DNA of 64,000 nt from NCBI GenBank assembly GCA_902777335.1, contig CACYTF010000007.1, positions 33,739 to 97,738 of the forward strand. The letters run 5' to 3'. The position numbers and the translations under genes are program-made. The stretch is from an uncultured Eubacteriales bacterium (GTDB lineage: Bacteria > Bacillota > Clostridia > Christensenellales > Aristaeellaceae). Positions 8,119 through 16,329 of this stretch are shown in pieces. The notes under the pieces are model-generated. The model saw only the letters and a list, made by a program, of their open reading frames with translations. It was not told where the DNA came from and did not search any database. Numbering within the stretch: the first letter of the stretch is position 1; the number at the start of each line of letters is the position of its first letter.

Positions 8119-9639
8119 CTACTGGGAAGGCGGCGCTGTGTCGGCGGGAGAGGCCACGATGCCCGGGTTCGGCAGCAGCACGCTCTTCAGGTACACCGAG
8201 CCCGCCAGCGTGTCGGCGGGGCTGCCCTCCACGTAGAACCGGACCGCCCGTATGCCGCTTAACTGGCACAGCGTGTTGATCATCGAGTAGATCAGCGCGC
8301 GCTCGCCCGACTCGTCGAGCCCCTGGCAGCCGCGATAGAAGCTGCCGGAGAGATTGACGCGGGCGATGCCGCCGGAGGCCTGTACCCCCAGGAAGTCCTC
8401 GGGATAGACGCCGCCGGACAGCGGGAAGTGGAGGCCGTCCTGATTTCCGGCGTAGCGCAGAAGCTCCGTGAGCAGGCTGCGGGGCGACAGCGCGCTGCGC
8501 ATCGAAACGGCGCGGCGCACCGGCTCCAGACGGTCGGCGTCGTTCACCAGATAGAGCGTGGTGGTGCTGCCGATCTTCACCGAAAAGTCCTCCCGATGGA
8601 TAAGCCCTTCCGGGAAACGGACGATGCTGCCGTCCAGCTCGCACATGGTGATCGCCTCGCCGTTCACCATCACCCGGACCGCGTCCAGCTCCGGCAGGAA
8701 GGAGCACATCGTCAGCGCCAGGGAGCCCGCCAGCTCCCACACCTCAAGCCCGGAAAAGGCCATGTAGTTGGCCAGCGTGGGGGAGAAGTTCAGATCGAGC
8801 ACCCGCTCGCCGCTGGACAGCGTCTGTATTTCCGGCGCTTCGTCCATCAGGTCGACGCCGTCGGGAAGGGCGGCGATGGCGCAGGCCTCGTCCATGGGCC
8901 CCTGCTTCAGCGCCTCGATCAGCGCGCGGATGAAGCCGCCGGATCGGGCGGAGATCGGGCGCAGCTCAGGGACCAGCCATTCGCCCCCGTCGGTGGGGAA
9001 GTAGAGCAGCGCGTAGCGCTCGATGGGGTCGCCCTCCGGCTGGGTGGAGCGCTCGCGCTCCGCCTGGATCTGGGCGTAGTCCGCCGTGGCGCTGGCTACG
9101 GGGGCCGTCATCACGCCCAGCGGCAGCTGCCAGAAGCCCTCGCTCAGCTGGCCGATCAGCACGTTGACGCCCCGCGTGCCCTCTATGCTCAGAAGCGTGT
9201 TGCCGATGGCCAGCTCCAGGGCCAGAAGCTCCTGGGGGTTCTGGACGTTGCGCGCGTCTATGGAGAGGTTGACCGTGGCGGTGCCGCAGGCGTATTCGCA
9301 GGACAGCGTCTTCACGTCGCCCGGGAAGCGGACGGACTGGCCGACGCTGCCGTCGAACAGGGCGTTCAGCGCCGCCTCGTGCAGGCTCTGCCCGGCCTCG
9401 GAGCGCACGCCCCGGCGGACGGTGGAGAAGCTGGTGCCGTCGGGGGCGGGGTAGTACAGCGTCACCTCGTTGAGGCCGTTCATCAGCATTTCCCCGAGGA
9501 TCATGTTTTCGCTCTCTTGGGGCGCCTCGGGAAGGCGGATCTCGTTGACGGTCTCCGGCTCCCGCTCGCCGAGCACGCAGCCGCTCAGCACAAGGCACAG
9601 CGCGACGAGCAGCGCCGCGAGCCTGGCGGTTGTTCGCAT
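8119..9639 (-). CDS. Lipoprotein with three GerMN domains (LpqB/GerM-like)
   Basis: 506 aa; AAAGGAGGG precedes the ATG. The lipoprotein signal has lipobox VLSGC with Cys21. I see three GerMN-like repeats: about 57-163 (EVTLYYPAPDG...NVLIG), 207-327 (YALLYFPTDGGEW...VRVMVNG) and 358-472 (TLYLVNDADR...RAVRFYVEG). Each has the 'YF.....LVP..R' start, a 'LL.AL..GP' helix and a 'I..TL..L..I..V...V.G' end. GerM proteins act in spore germination and cortex or septal peptidoglycan; LpqB of Actinobacteria modulates the MtrAB two-component system. It lies 49 bp downstream of a histidine kinase gene, probably co-transcribed. Exact function is inference; domain calls are by eye. Confidence 0.72.
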   Translation of the reverse strand: MRTTARLAALLVALCLVLSGCVLGEREPETVNEIRLPEAPQESENMILGEMLMNGLNEVTLYYPAPDGTSFSTVRRGVRSEAGQSLHEAALNALFDGSVGQSVRFPGDVKTLSCEYACGTATVNLSIDARNVQNPQELLALELAIGNTLLSIEGTRGVNVLIGQLSEGFWQLPLGVMTAPVASATADYAQIQAERERSTQPEGDPIERYALLYFPTDGGEWLVPELRPISARSGGFIRALIEALKQGPMDEACAIAALPDGVDLMDEAPEIQTLSSGERVLDLNFSPTLANYMAFSGLEVWELAGSLALTMCSFLPELDAVRVMVNGEAITMCELDGSIVRFPEGLIHREDFSVKIGSTTTLYLVNDADRLEPVRRAVSMRSALSPRSLLTELLRYAGNQDGLHFPLSGGVYPEDFLGVQASGGIARVNLSGSFYRGCQGLDESGERALIYSMINTLCQLSGIRAVRFYVEGSPADTLAGSVYLKSVLLPNPGIVASPADTAPPSQ

Positions 9640-9688
9640 GGGATTCGCCCTCCTTTCATGAAATAGATTGGTTCGCGGGCCGGTTTCT

Positions 9689-11182
9689 TCAGTCCTCCTG
9701 GCGCTTTCCGGACAGGGGCAGCTCTATGGTGAAGGTGGTGCCCTTTCCGAAGGTGCTGGCGGCGTCGATGGTGCCGCCGTGCAGCAGCACGAACTGCTTG
9801 ACGATGCTCAGCCCCAGGCCGGTGCCGCCGGTCTCGCGGGAGCGGGCCTTGTCCACGCGATAGAAGCGGTCGAAGATGTGCGGCAGGTCCGATTCGGGGA
9901 TGCCGACGCCGGTGTCCGAAACCTTGATGACGGCCTTTTTGCCCGTGCGGGAGAGCGTGCAGTGCACCTCGCCGCCGCGGGGCGTGTACTTGATGGCGTT
10001 GTCGATGATGTTGTAGATCACCTGCTGCAGCTTCAGGGTATCGCCGTCGACCTCCACCGATTCCTTCGCGGAGCAATCCAGCTCGATGCCGTTCTCCCGC
10101 GCCAGCGGGGTCAGGCGCTTGACCTGCTCCTGCAATAGCGCGCCGATGTCCAGCTCAGAAAGGTTCATCTTCATGCCGTTGTCGATGCTGACCAGGGTCA
10201 GAAGGTCGCTGACGATGCGGTTCAACCGGTCGATCTCCTGGTTGATGTCTCCCAGGAACTCCTTGGCCATGCCCGGGTCCAGGGGCTCCTGGTACATCAG
10301 CGTCTCGATCAGTATCTTCATGGTGCTCAGCGGCGTCTTCAGCTCGTGGGAGGCGTTGGAGACGAACTGGCTCCTGGACTTGTCCAGCTGCTCCAGGCGC
10401 TCGGACATGGAGTTGAAGGCCTTGGCCAGGCTGGCAAACTCGTTGTTGCCCCGGACCACCACGCGGGCGGACAGGTCGCCCTGGCTCATGCGGGAGATCC
10501 CGGTGTTCAGTTCGCCGATGGGCCGCGTGACCGTGCGCAGCACCATGGCGTTGACCACCATCACCGCCGCCGCCACGATGATCAGCCAGATCAGTATCTT
10601 CAGCTGTATGTCGCGCAGGCTCTCGTAGATCTCCTGCACGCCGGAGAGGTAGACCAGCACGCCCACGAGCTCATCGCCGGGGCCGCGTATGGCGCTGGCG
10701 TACAGGCCGGTCATGACGTTCACGCCGGAAAAGCCGTTGAAGGCCGCGCGGAACCAGGGCTTCACGGCGCTGCCGGTGTCGTAGAAGCCGTAATCGCTGT
10801 CCGCGCCGTTGATGACCCGCTCGACCTCGGCGGTGATGAAGCGCCGCCCGTTCAGGCGCGAGTCGGAATCCACCTGCACGGTGCACAGCTTGTCCAGCAC
10901 CAGCACCCGCGTCTGCCCGGTGGTGGCGTTGTCCATGGCCGTGTCGTACAGGCTCCGGGCATCAAAAGCGACCAGATAATCGCCGCAGTTCTTTGCCAGA
11001 TCGTTGGCGATTCTTTGGTCGTCGGCTGTGCGCTGGGTAAACAGATATTCGCCCACCAGCTGAATCAGCGAATACCCGATGACGCAGAACGCCACGACGA
11101 TGATCAGCAGATAGGCGACAGTGATTTTCCAGCGTATGGAATGTATGAAGGCTTTAATCCTTGTCAGTGAAATAGTAGCCAA
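9689..11182 (-). CDS. Membrane sensor histidine kinase
   Basis: 497 aa. TM1 at about 19-42, extracytoplasmic sensor about 43-190, TM2 about 193-215, HAMP about 216-268, HisKA with phospho-acceptor His279 in SNASHELKTPLSTMK, then HATPase_c with N box (IIDNAIKYTPRGG), G1 (DTGVGIPE) and G2 (GGTGLGLSI). It pairs with the response regulator whose gene it overlaps by 29 bp. The start is uncertain: TTG at 11182 is the only conventional start codon before TM1, but its GGGGAG site is too close. The next gene is the three-GerMN lipoprotein, giving an RR-HK-lipoprotein order. Confidence 0.88.
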   Translation of the reverse strand: MATISLTRIKAFIHSIRWKITVAYLLIIVVAFCVIGYSLIQLVGEYLFTQRTADDQRIANDLAKNCGDYLVAFDARSLYDTAMDNATTGQTRVLVLDKLCTVQVDSDSRLNGRRFITAEVERVINGADSDYGFYDTGSAVKPWFRAAFNGFSGVNVMTGLYASAIRGPGDELVGVLVYLSGVQEIYESLRDIQLKILIWLIIVAAAVMVVNAMVLRTVTRPIGELNTGISRMSQGDLSARVVVRGNNEFASLAKAFNSMSERLEQLDKSRSQFVSNASHELKTPLSTMKILIETLMYQEPLDPGMAKEFLGDINQEIDRLNRIVSDLLTLVSIDNGMKMNLSELDIGALLQEQVKRLTPLARENGIELDCSAKESVEVDGDTLKLQQVIYNIIDNAIKYTPRGGEVHCTLSRTGKKAVIKVSDTGVGIPESDLPHIFDRFYRVDKARSRETGGTGLGLSIVKQFVLLHGGTIDAASTFGKGTTFTIELPLSGKRQED

Positions 11183-11846
11183 CTCCCCACTTGGTGAAGA
11201 TGTACTCCGGCTGGCTGGGGACTTTCTCGATCTTCTCGCGCAGGCGGCGGATGTGCACGTCTACCGTGCGCAGATCGCCCAGATAATCGTACTTCCAAAT
11301 GGTTTCAAGCAGGTTTTCCCGGGAAAAGACCTTGCCGCGGTTCGTGACGAACAGGTGCAGCAGGTCGAATTCCTTCGCCGTCAGGTTCACCTCGCGCCCG
11401 GCCACGACCACCGAACGGTTGTTGACGTTCAACTGCATGTCGCGCACGGTGATCACCCGCTGGCCGCTCTCGCGTTGCATCATGGCGGTGCGGCGGAAGA
11501 TGGTGCGGATCCTGGCCTTGACCTCGAGGATGTTGAAGGGCTTGGTCATGTAGTCGTCCGCGCCGTACTCCAGGCCCAGTATCTTGTCCATGTCGTCGCC
11601 CTTGGCGGTGAGCATGATGATGGACACGTTGCTGCGCTCGCGGATGCGCTGGCACACCTCGATGCCGTCGATCTTCGGCAGCATGACGTCCAGCAGCACC
11701 AGGTCGTACTGGCCGGAGAAAAATTTGTTGACCGCTTCCTCGCCGTCGGCGGCGGAATCCGTCTCGTATCCGTCCTGCTCGAGAGAGTATTTCAAACCTT
11801 TTACAATCAGGGGCTCGTCGTCTACGATCAGAATCCGCTTGGGCAT
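11154..11846 (-). CDS. OmpR/PhoB-family response regulator
   Basis: 230 aa; ATG at 11846 has an excellent AAGGAGG site. Receiver domain 1-118: acidic pocket DDE (residues about 9-11), phospho-acceptor Asp in LVLLDVMLP, Thr in IIMLTAKG, Lys in DYMTKPF. C-terminal winged helix about 130-228 with 'LTAKEFDLLHLFVTNRGKV' and 'VDVHIRRLREKIE'. It is closest by eye to the PhoP/WalR/MtrA group. First gene of a three-gene minus-strand operon with a membrane kinase and a GerMN lipoprotein, divergent from cell-wall carboxypeptidase genes. A cell-envelope regulon is therefore a reasonable guess. Confidence 0.9.
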   Translation of the reverse strand: MPKRILIVDDEPLIVKGLKYSLEQDGYETDSAADGEEAVNKFFSGQYDLVLLDVMLPKIDGIEVCQRIRERSNVSIIMLTAKGDDMDKILGLEYGADDYMTKPFNILEVKARIRTIFRRTAMMQRESGQRVITVRDMQLNVNNRSVVVAGREVNLTAKEFDLLHLFVTNRGKVFSRENLLETIWKYDYLGDLRTVDVHIRRLREKIEKVPSQPEYIFTKWGVGYYFTDKD

Positions 11847-11923
11847 GGGTATTTCCTCCTTAAATCGCCGATGTAACAAATAAAACAATCTCTATGACAT
11901 TGCGTTTTCATTATTTTGTTATT

Positions 11924-11952
11924 ATTATAGACGATTTCTGACATTATTTCAA
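11924..11952 (-). promoter_or_regulatory. Promoter of the RR-HK-GerMN operon
   Basis: On the minus strand TTGAAA (11952-11947), 17-bp spacer, TATAAT (11929-11924), in an AT-rich intergenic region of about 250 bp (11847-12095) shared with the divergent dac gene. Confidence 0.65.
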
Positions 11953-11989
11953 GCCTGTTTTTTTAAATGTTAGGTTTTTTGAGCATTAC

Positions 11990-12018
11990 TGTACAAATTT
12001 CGCATATGGTGATAATAT
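11990..12018 (+). promoter_or_regulatory. Promoter of the first carboxypeptidase gene
   Basis: TGTACA (11990-11995), 17-bp spacer, TG-A-TAATAT (12010-12018). Its hexamers and spacing align with the promoter of the second paralogue (13609-13637), including the shared ACTGTACAAA block. Confidence 0.5.
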
Positions 12019-12095
12019 AGTATGAAACAATTGGTTTGACACACACAGCATCCACCGGGGCGCTTCGCGCTTCCGGCGGCCGAAGGAGTACCTGC

Positions 12096-13559
12096 ATGAC
12101 CCGACTGGTGAGAATCCTGGCGGCGGTCTTCGCCCTGATCCTATCCCTTTCATACACCCCATCGCTCGCGGACGGGGTCGCCCCCTACGACAGGTCCACC
12201 CCCGAGCAGCTGACGCCCGAGCACCTGTACGCGAAGTCCGCGCTGCTGGTGGACGAGCGCACCGGCGAGGCGCTGCTTTCAAAGAACGCCCGCGTGCGCA
12301 TGTTTCCGGCCAGCACCACCAAAATAATGACGCTGCTGCTGGCCCTTGAAAGCGACATTCCGCTTGACGCGCAGGTCACCATACCCGCCCAGGCCGCCGA
12401 CATCCCCGAGGGCAGCTCGGTGATACCGGTGAAGCCCGGGGACGAGATGTCCTTTGAGGACCTGCTCTACGGCTTCATGCTGTCCTCGGGCAACGACGGC
12501 GCGAACGCCATCGCGGTGCTGACGGACGGCGGCATCGAAGCCTTCGTTTCGCGCATGAACGCCCGCGCCGCCCAGCTCGGCTGCGACGGCACCCATTTCG
12601 TCAACGCCCACGGCTACCACGACCCCGGCCACTACACCACCGCCCGGGACCTGGCGGTGATGGCCTGCGAGGCCATGAAGAACCCGGTGTTCAGGCAGAT
12701 CGTGGCCGCGCCGGTCTATACGATGCACATCACCCGCGGCGGCGAAACGGTGGAGCAGCAGATCGTCTCCCGCAACAGTTTGCTCCAGAGCAGCGAGAAG
12801 TATTACTATGCCGACTGCACGGGCATCAAGACCGGCCACCACCACAAGGCCGGCTGGTGCTTCGTGGGCTCGGCCGAGCGCGACGGCAAGCGCGTCGTCT
12901 GCGTGGTGCTGGACTGCGACAAAGAGAACGACAAGTGGTACGACGCGGCGAAGCTGTTTGAGTACGGGTTCACGTGCTACGCGCCGGTGACGCTGGGCGA
13001 GCTGCTCATCAAGGCCCGGGACAGCTATGCCGTGGCCCCGATCGACGACGCGGACCCCGCCGACCCCGAGGGCGGCAGATTGCAGATGGACGTCACCGTC
13101 ACGCAGGGCGGCGATCAGGCCCTGCAGCTGGTGGCCGGAAGCCAGGCCGCGCTGAGCGAGGCGCTGGAGCGCGTCTCACAGGGCCTGTCCGTGCGGTGGG
13201 ACCGTGCGCTGACCGCGCCGGTGGCCAGGGGCGAGCACATGGGCAGCGTCGAGGTTCAGCTGGAGGACGGCATGCGCGTTGTCGCGGAGCTCACCGCCGC
13301 CCGCGACGTGGCGGCCAGGCCCATCTCCGAGCCCACGCAAACGCCCACGCCGGCCCCGGTGATCACGGAAGCCGCGACGGCGCAGCCCGAGTCGGGCCCC
13401 GGCGAAACCCGGAAGCGGGAGCAGCCGGGCGGCATGCTGCTGATCGCCGCCGTGGCGCTGCTTGCGCTGCTGGCGGCGGCCTGCGCGCTGCTCGCGATGA
13501 AGCTTCGGGGCGGCCGCCGCCGCAGGCGTTCCCGCAGGCGCTCCCGGCGGCGAAGCTGA
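12096..13559 (+). CDS. D-alanyl-D-alanine carboxypeptidase (S11, DacF-like), paralogue 1
   Basis: 487 aa; ATG with AAGGAG. Signal peptide 1-25 (cleavage near SLADG). S11 transpeptidase fold with SxxK = STTK (about residue 71-74), SxN = SGN (about 131) and KTG (about 249). A beta-rich C-terminal region precedes a TM helix (GMLLIAAVALLALLAAACALL) and a strikingly basic tail of Arg and Ser repeats. It trims the terminal D-Ala from muropeptides, anchored at the outer face with the tail in the cytosol. The next gene is a paralogue with the same architecture. DacF-type enzymes are forespore-expressed in Bacillus, but expression timing here is not evident. Confidence 0.9.
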   Translation: MTRLVRILAAVFALILSLSYTPSLADGVAPYDRSTPEQLTPEHLYAKSALLVDERTGEALLSKNARVRMFPASTTKIMTLLLALESDIPLDAQVTIPAQAADIPEGSSVIPVKPGDEMSFEDLLYGFMLSSGNDGANAIAVLTDGGIEAFVSRMNARAAQLGCDGTHFVNAHGYHDPGHYTTARDLAVMACEAMKNPVFRQIVAAPVYTMHITRGGETVEQQIVSRNSLLQSSEKYYYADCTGIKTGHHHKAGWCFVGSAERDGKRVVCVVLDCDKENDKWYDAAKLFEYGFTCYAPVTLGELLIKARDSYAVAPIDDADPADPEGGRLQMDVTVTQGGDQALQLVAGSQAALSEALERVSQGLSVRWDRALTAPVARGEHMGSVEVQLEDGMRVVAELTAARDVAARPISEPTQTPTPAPVITEAATAQPESGPGETRKREQPGGMLLIAAVALLALLAAACALLAMKLRGGRRRRRSRRRSRRRS

Positions 13560-13608
13560 CAGGGGCGCGGGAAGACTTGGACTTATCTGTTACAATTCCG
13601 GACCGAAC

Positions 13609-13637
13609 TGTACAAAAATCCGGGATCGTGCTATAAT
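13609..13637 (+). promoter_or_regulatory. Promoter of the second carboxypeptidase gene
   Basis: TGTACA (13609-13614), 17-bp spacer, extended -10 TGCTATAAT ending at 13637. Same spacing as the promoter of paralogue 1. Confidence 0.6.
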
Positions 13638-13670
13638 GTTGGAAAAGCACAGACCATGAGAGGTATGACA

Positions 13671-15140
13671 ATGCTGCGACGCCTCAGGCGGACGGCGGGC
13701 GTGCTCGCCCTCATTCTCGCGCTGATGTGCTTCAGCGCCGCGCTGGCCGAATCGCCCTCCGACTACAACAAGAACGTCCCGCAGCTGCTGCGGACTGAAC
13801 ATATATACGCCAAATCTTCCGTGCTCGTCGACGCTGAGAACGGAAATGTTTTGTTTGCCAAGAGCCCCCGGGAGCGGATGTACCCGGCCAGCACCACCAA
13901 GGTCATGACCCTGCTGCTGGCGCTGGAGAGCGGCATCGCCATGGATACCACCGTGGTGATTCCCCAGCAGGCCATGGACATTCCGGCGGACAGCTCGCTG
14001 GTGCCGGTCTATCCCGGCGACGAGATGTCGTTCCGAGACCTGCTCTACGGCTTCATGCTCACCTCCGGCAACGACGGCGCGAACGCCGTGGCCATCATGG
14101 TCAGCGGCAATGTGCCAGCCTTCGTGGAGCGCATGAACAAGCGCGCCGAACAGCTGGGCTGCGAGGACACTCACTTCGCCAATCCCCACGGCTATCACGA
14201 CCCGGACCACTATTCCACCGCGCTGGACCTGGCCAAGATCACCTGCGAGGCCATCAAGCACGAGTCGTTCCGGCGTATCGTTTCCGCGCCCAGCTACGTG
14301 ATGAACATCAAGCGGAACAAGGCGGACATGGAAAAAAAGGTGGTCAACACCAATTCGCTGCTCAAGAGCGACAACACCTACTACTACGCCGACTGCATCG
14401 GCGTGAAGACCGGCTACCACAGCCACGCGGGGCACTGCTTTGTCGGCGCGGCGGAGCGCGACGGCGTGCGCCTGGTAACCGTGGATTTGAACAGCATCTC
14501 CAGCACCGACAAGTGGGTGGATACCATCCGCATGTTCAACTACGGCTTCACCCGCTACACCGCCTATTCGCTGGAGGAGATGTACAACTTCGCCGGCAGC
14601 CAGATCGCCACGCTGCGGGTCTCCAACGCCATCGAGTCCGACCCCTACGACGGCATGCTGAACCTGAAGATCGCCCAGATCAGCGACCCGAAGTACGTGC
14701 GCATGGTGGAGACCGACAACGATACCGCCATGGAGCAGGCCATTCGCGACTTCGTGTCCCGCTGCGAGCTTACGGTGACCTCGGACATGGTCGCGCCGAT
14801 TTCCGAGGGCGAGATCATCGGCAGGGTGCGCTACCTGGACCAGTCCGGCAAGGCCATCACGGCGCTGCTGGTGGCGGACCGGGACATCGCCGAGCAGCCG
14901 CCGAGCACTTCGATATTGGACTACATCCCGGCGCTGGCCTACTTCCAGGACCCGCTGGTGATACTGCTCGCCGTGGTGCTGGTGATGCTGGTGGTGCTGC
15001 TGCTGGTGGCGAAGGCCGTTCGGAACGCCCGCAAGGAGCGCCAGCGCAAGCAGATCTACGAGGCGCGCCGGCTGGAGTACATGCGCAGGATGAGCGCCCA
15101 GCGCCGAAGGGACGCCCGCAACCGGGGCCGGGATTGGTAA
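13671..15140 (+). CDS. D-alanyl-D-alanine carboxypeptidase (S11, DacF-like), paralogue 2
   Basis: 489 aa. The ATG at 13671 is preferred over 13656 and 13665 because GAGAGG lies 7 nt upstream and it starts directly at a signal peptide (MLRRLRRTAGVLALILAL). Active-site motifs: STTK (about 66-69), SGN (about 126) and KTG (about 244). A single TM helix near the C-terminus (LVILLAVVLVMLVVLLLVA) is followed by a basic cytosolic tail. Clearly a tandem duplication of the preceding gene with diverged C-terminal part. Upstream of a SpoIIQ-like gene, suggesting a sporulation or envelope context. Confidence 0.9.
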   Translation: MLRRLRRTAGVLALILALMCFSAALAESPSDYNKNVPQLLRTEHIYAKSSVLVDAENGNVLFAKSPRERMYPASTTKVMTLLLALESGIAMDTTVVIPQQAMDIPADSSLVPVYPGDEMSFRDLLYGFMLTSGNDGANAVAIMVSGNVPAFVERMNKRAEQLGCEDTHFANPHGYHDPDHYSTALDLAKITCEAIKHESFRRIVSAPSYVMNIKRNKADMEKKVVNTNSLLKSDNTYYYADCIGVKTGYHSHAGHCFVGAAERDGVRLVTVDLNSISSTDKWVDTIRMFNYGFTRYTAYSLEEMYNFAGSQIATLRVSNAIESDPYDGMLNLKIAQISDPKYVRMVETDNDTAMEQAIRDFVSRCELTVTSDMVAPISEGEIIGRVRYLDQSGKAITALLVADRDIAEQPPSTSILDYIPALAYFQDPLVILLAVVLVMLVVLLLVAKAVRNARKERQRKQIYEARRLEYMRRMSAQRRRDARNRGRDW

Positions 15141-15162
15141 AAAAATACAGAAATTGATTAAC

Positions 15163-15201
15163 GCCCCCTCTCGCGTTCAATAATAGAGCGTGAGAGGGGG
15201 C
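15163..15201 (+). promoter_or_regulatory. Hairpin that encloses the spoIIQ-like Shine-Dalgarno site
   Basis: GCCCCCTCTC at 15163 pairs with GAGAGGGGGC ending at 15201 (13 bp with a G-U pair; 13-nt AT-rich loop). The right arm contains the GAGGGGG that would serve as ribosome site for the ATG at 15208. It could also simply be a terminator, but no U-run follows. Confidence 0.4.
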
Positions 15202-15207
15202 ATTTCG

Positions 15208-15870
15208 ATGCATGAAAAACTTCAAGAACGGCTGCGGAAGGGGAGTGCGTTGGCCGCGCGGCTCATAAAGCGGGCCGCTCGCGCGCTTCGGGGCAGGCTG
15301 GGCTGCTATGTGGCGCTGGCGGTGCTGCTGACGCTGCTGGGGCTGGCCTCCCATGCCTACCGGCAGCGGGCCGCCGGGCGCGCCCGCGACGACGATTCTG
15401 TCGTGCCGAAGCCCGTCGCGGCCATGCGGCAGCCCGAGGCCGCTTTCGAGCCGGAAGCGGACGAACAAAAATGGGTGTGGCCGCTTATGGGCGATGCCAT
15501 AGGCGCGTACAGCCCGGACGAGCCCGTGTGGTCCGAGACGCTGGGCCAGTGGCAGAACCACCCGGGGCTGGACATCGCCGGAACGCCCGGGGAGGCGGTG
15601 TTCGCCTGCGCGGACGGCACCGTGTCGGACGCCTGGAACGACAGGCTGTGGGGGAACGTCATCGTGATCGCCCACGACGGGGGCTACGCGTCCACATATG
15701 CCGGGGTCAACACCCTGAAGCTGGTCAATCCGGGAGATGCGGTGGCGGCGGGGGACGTCATCAGCGCGGTGGGCGTCGGCGCGGGCTGCGAATCGGGCCT
15801 GACGCCGCACCTTCACTTTGAACTCAGTCGGGACGGCGAGAGCGTCGACCCCCGCGACATTCTCCCGTAG
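15208..15870 (+). CDS. SpoIIQ-like M23 (LytM) family protein
   Basis: 220 aa, starting at ATG 15208. A cytosolic N-terminus of about 30 residues precedes one TM helix (GCYVALAVLLTLLGLAS, about 32-48), a linker, then a LytM/M23 domain (about 88-218). The block 'WPLMGDAIGAYS...LGQWQNHPGLDI' is typical of SpoIIQ. Zn-ligand motifs are intact: H-P-G-L-D and the HLH of PHLHFEL, as in clostridial SpoIIQ and unlike the degenerate Bacillus protein. SpoIIQ sits in the forespore membrane and pairs with SpoIIIAH during engulfment. A generic M23 endopeptidase is the alternative. Confidence 0.78.
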   Translation: MHEKLQERLRKGSALAARLIKRAARALRGRLGCYVALAVLLTLLGLASHAYRQRAAGRARDDDSVVPKPVAAMRQPEAAFEPEADEQKWVWPLMGDAIGAYSPDEPVWSETLGQWQNHPGLDIAGTPGEAVFACADGTVSDAWNDRLWGNVIVIAHDGGYASTYAGVNTLKLVNPGDAVAAGDVISAVGVGAGCESGLTPHLHFELSRDGESVDPRDILP

Positions 15871-15888
15871 CGCGGACGCGCAAACCCC

Positions 15889-15917
15889 TTGCAAGGCCGC
15901 GGCACATGCGCTATAAT
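15889..15917 (+). promoter_or_regulatory. Promoter of the 99-aa gene
   Basis: TTGCAA (15889-15894), 17-bp spacer, TATAAT (15912-15917). Confidence 0.65.
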
Positions 15918-15951
15918 CATGGTCAGATGCTACGAAAGCGAGGAGACACCG

Positions 15952-16251
15952 ATGCCGAGACTTTGGGCCAGGATCATCAAAAAGCACCGCATCGACCGCC
16001 AGGCCACCGCCGAGTGCGCCTTTCAGGACGCGGAGGCGGCGCTGACCGAGCTGTGCCGGGGGTTTGACATTCCCAGGCCGATCTGGCTGAACAAGCACAC
16101 CCGGGAGTTCGAGGAATTCCGCCGGACCCAGTTCCTGCCCGAGCACTTCATCGAGGAGGTGCCCTTCCAGAAGCTTGAGATTGAGTTCCTGGAGGACGAC
16201 GACCACTCCCGCCGCAGCCGGGACCCGCGCAACCAGTTTGACGGCGATTGA
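15952..16251 (+). CDS. Small protein of unknown function
   Basis: 99 aa; ATG at 15952 with GCGAGGAGA upstream. No membrane segment or signal. Basic N-terminus (PRLWARIIKKHRI) and very acidic then mixed C-terminus (EIEFLEDDDHSRRSRDPRNQFDGD). Two segments, 'WLNKHTREFEEFRRTQF' and 'FIEEVPFQKLEIEFLEDD', look like ordered helix/strand content. I do not recognise a named family. It has its own near-consensus promoter and no partner gene, and lies between the spoIIQ-like gene and the valS T-box. Confidence 0.6.
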   Translation: MPRLWARIIKKHRIDRQATAECAFQDAEAALTELCRGFDIPRPIWLNKHTREFEEFRRTQFLPEHFIEEVPFQKLEIEFLEDDDHSRRSRDPRNQFDGD

Positions 16252-16293
16252 CCGCGCCGCGGTGTTAAATAACCGAAAACCGGCCAAATCAAA

Positions 16294-16322
16294 TTGACGC
16301 GGATTGGGCCGCGTGCTATAAT
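16294..16322 (+). promoter_or_regulatory. Promoter of the valS operon
   Basis: TTGACG (16294-16299), 17-bp spacer, extended -10 TGCTATAAT ending at 16322. Initiation near 16329 gives a T-box leader. Confidence 0.7.
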
Positions 16323-16329
16323 TTGCTTG

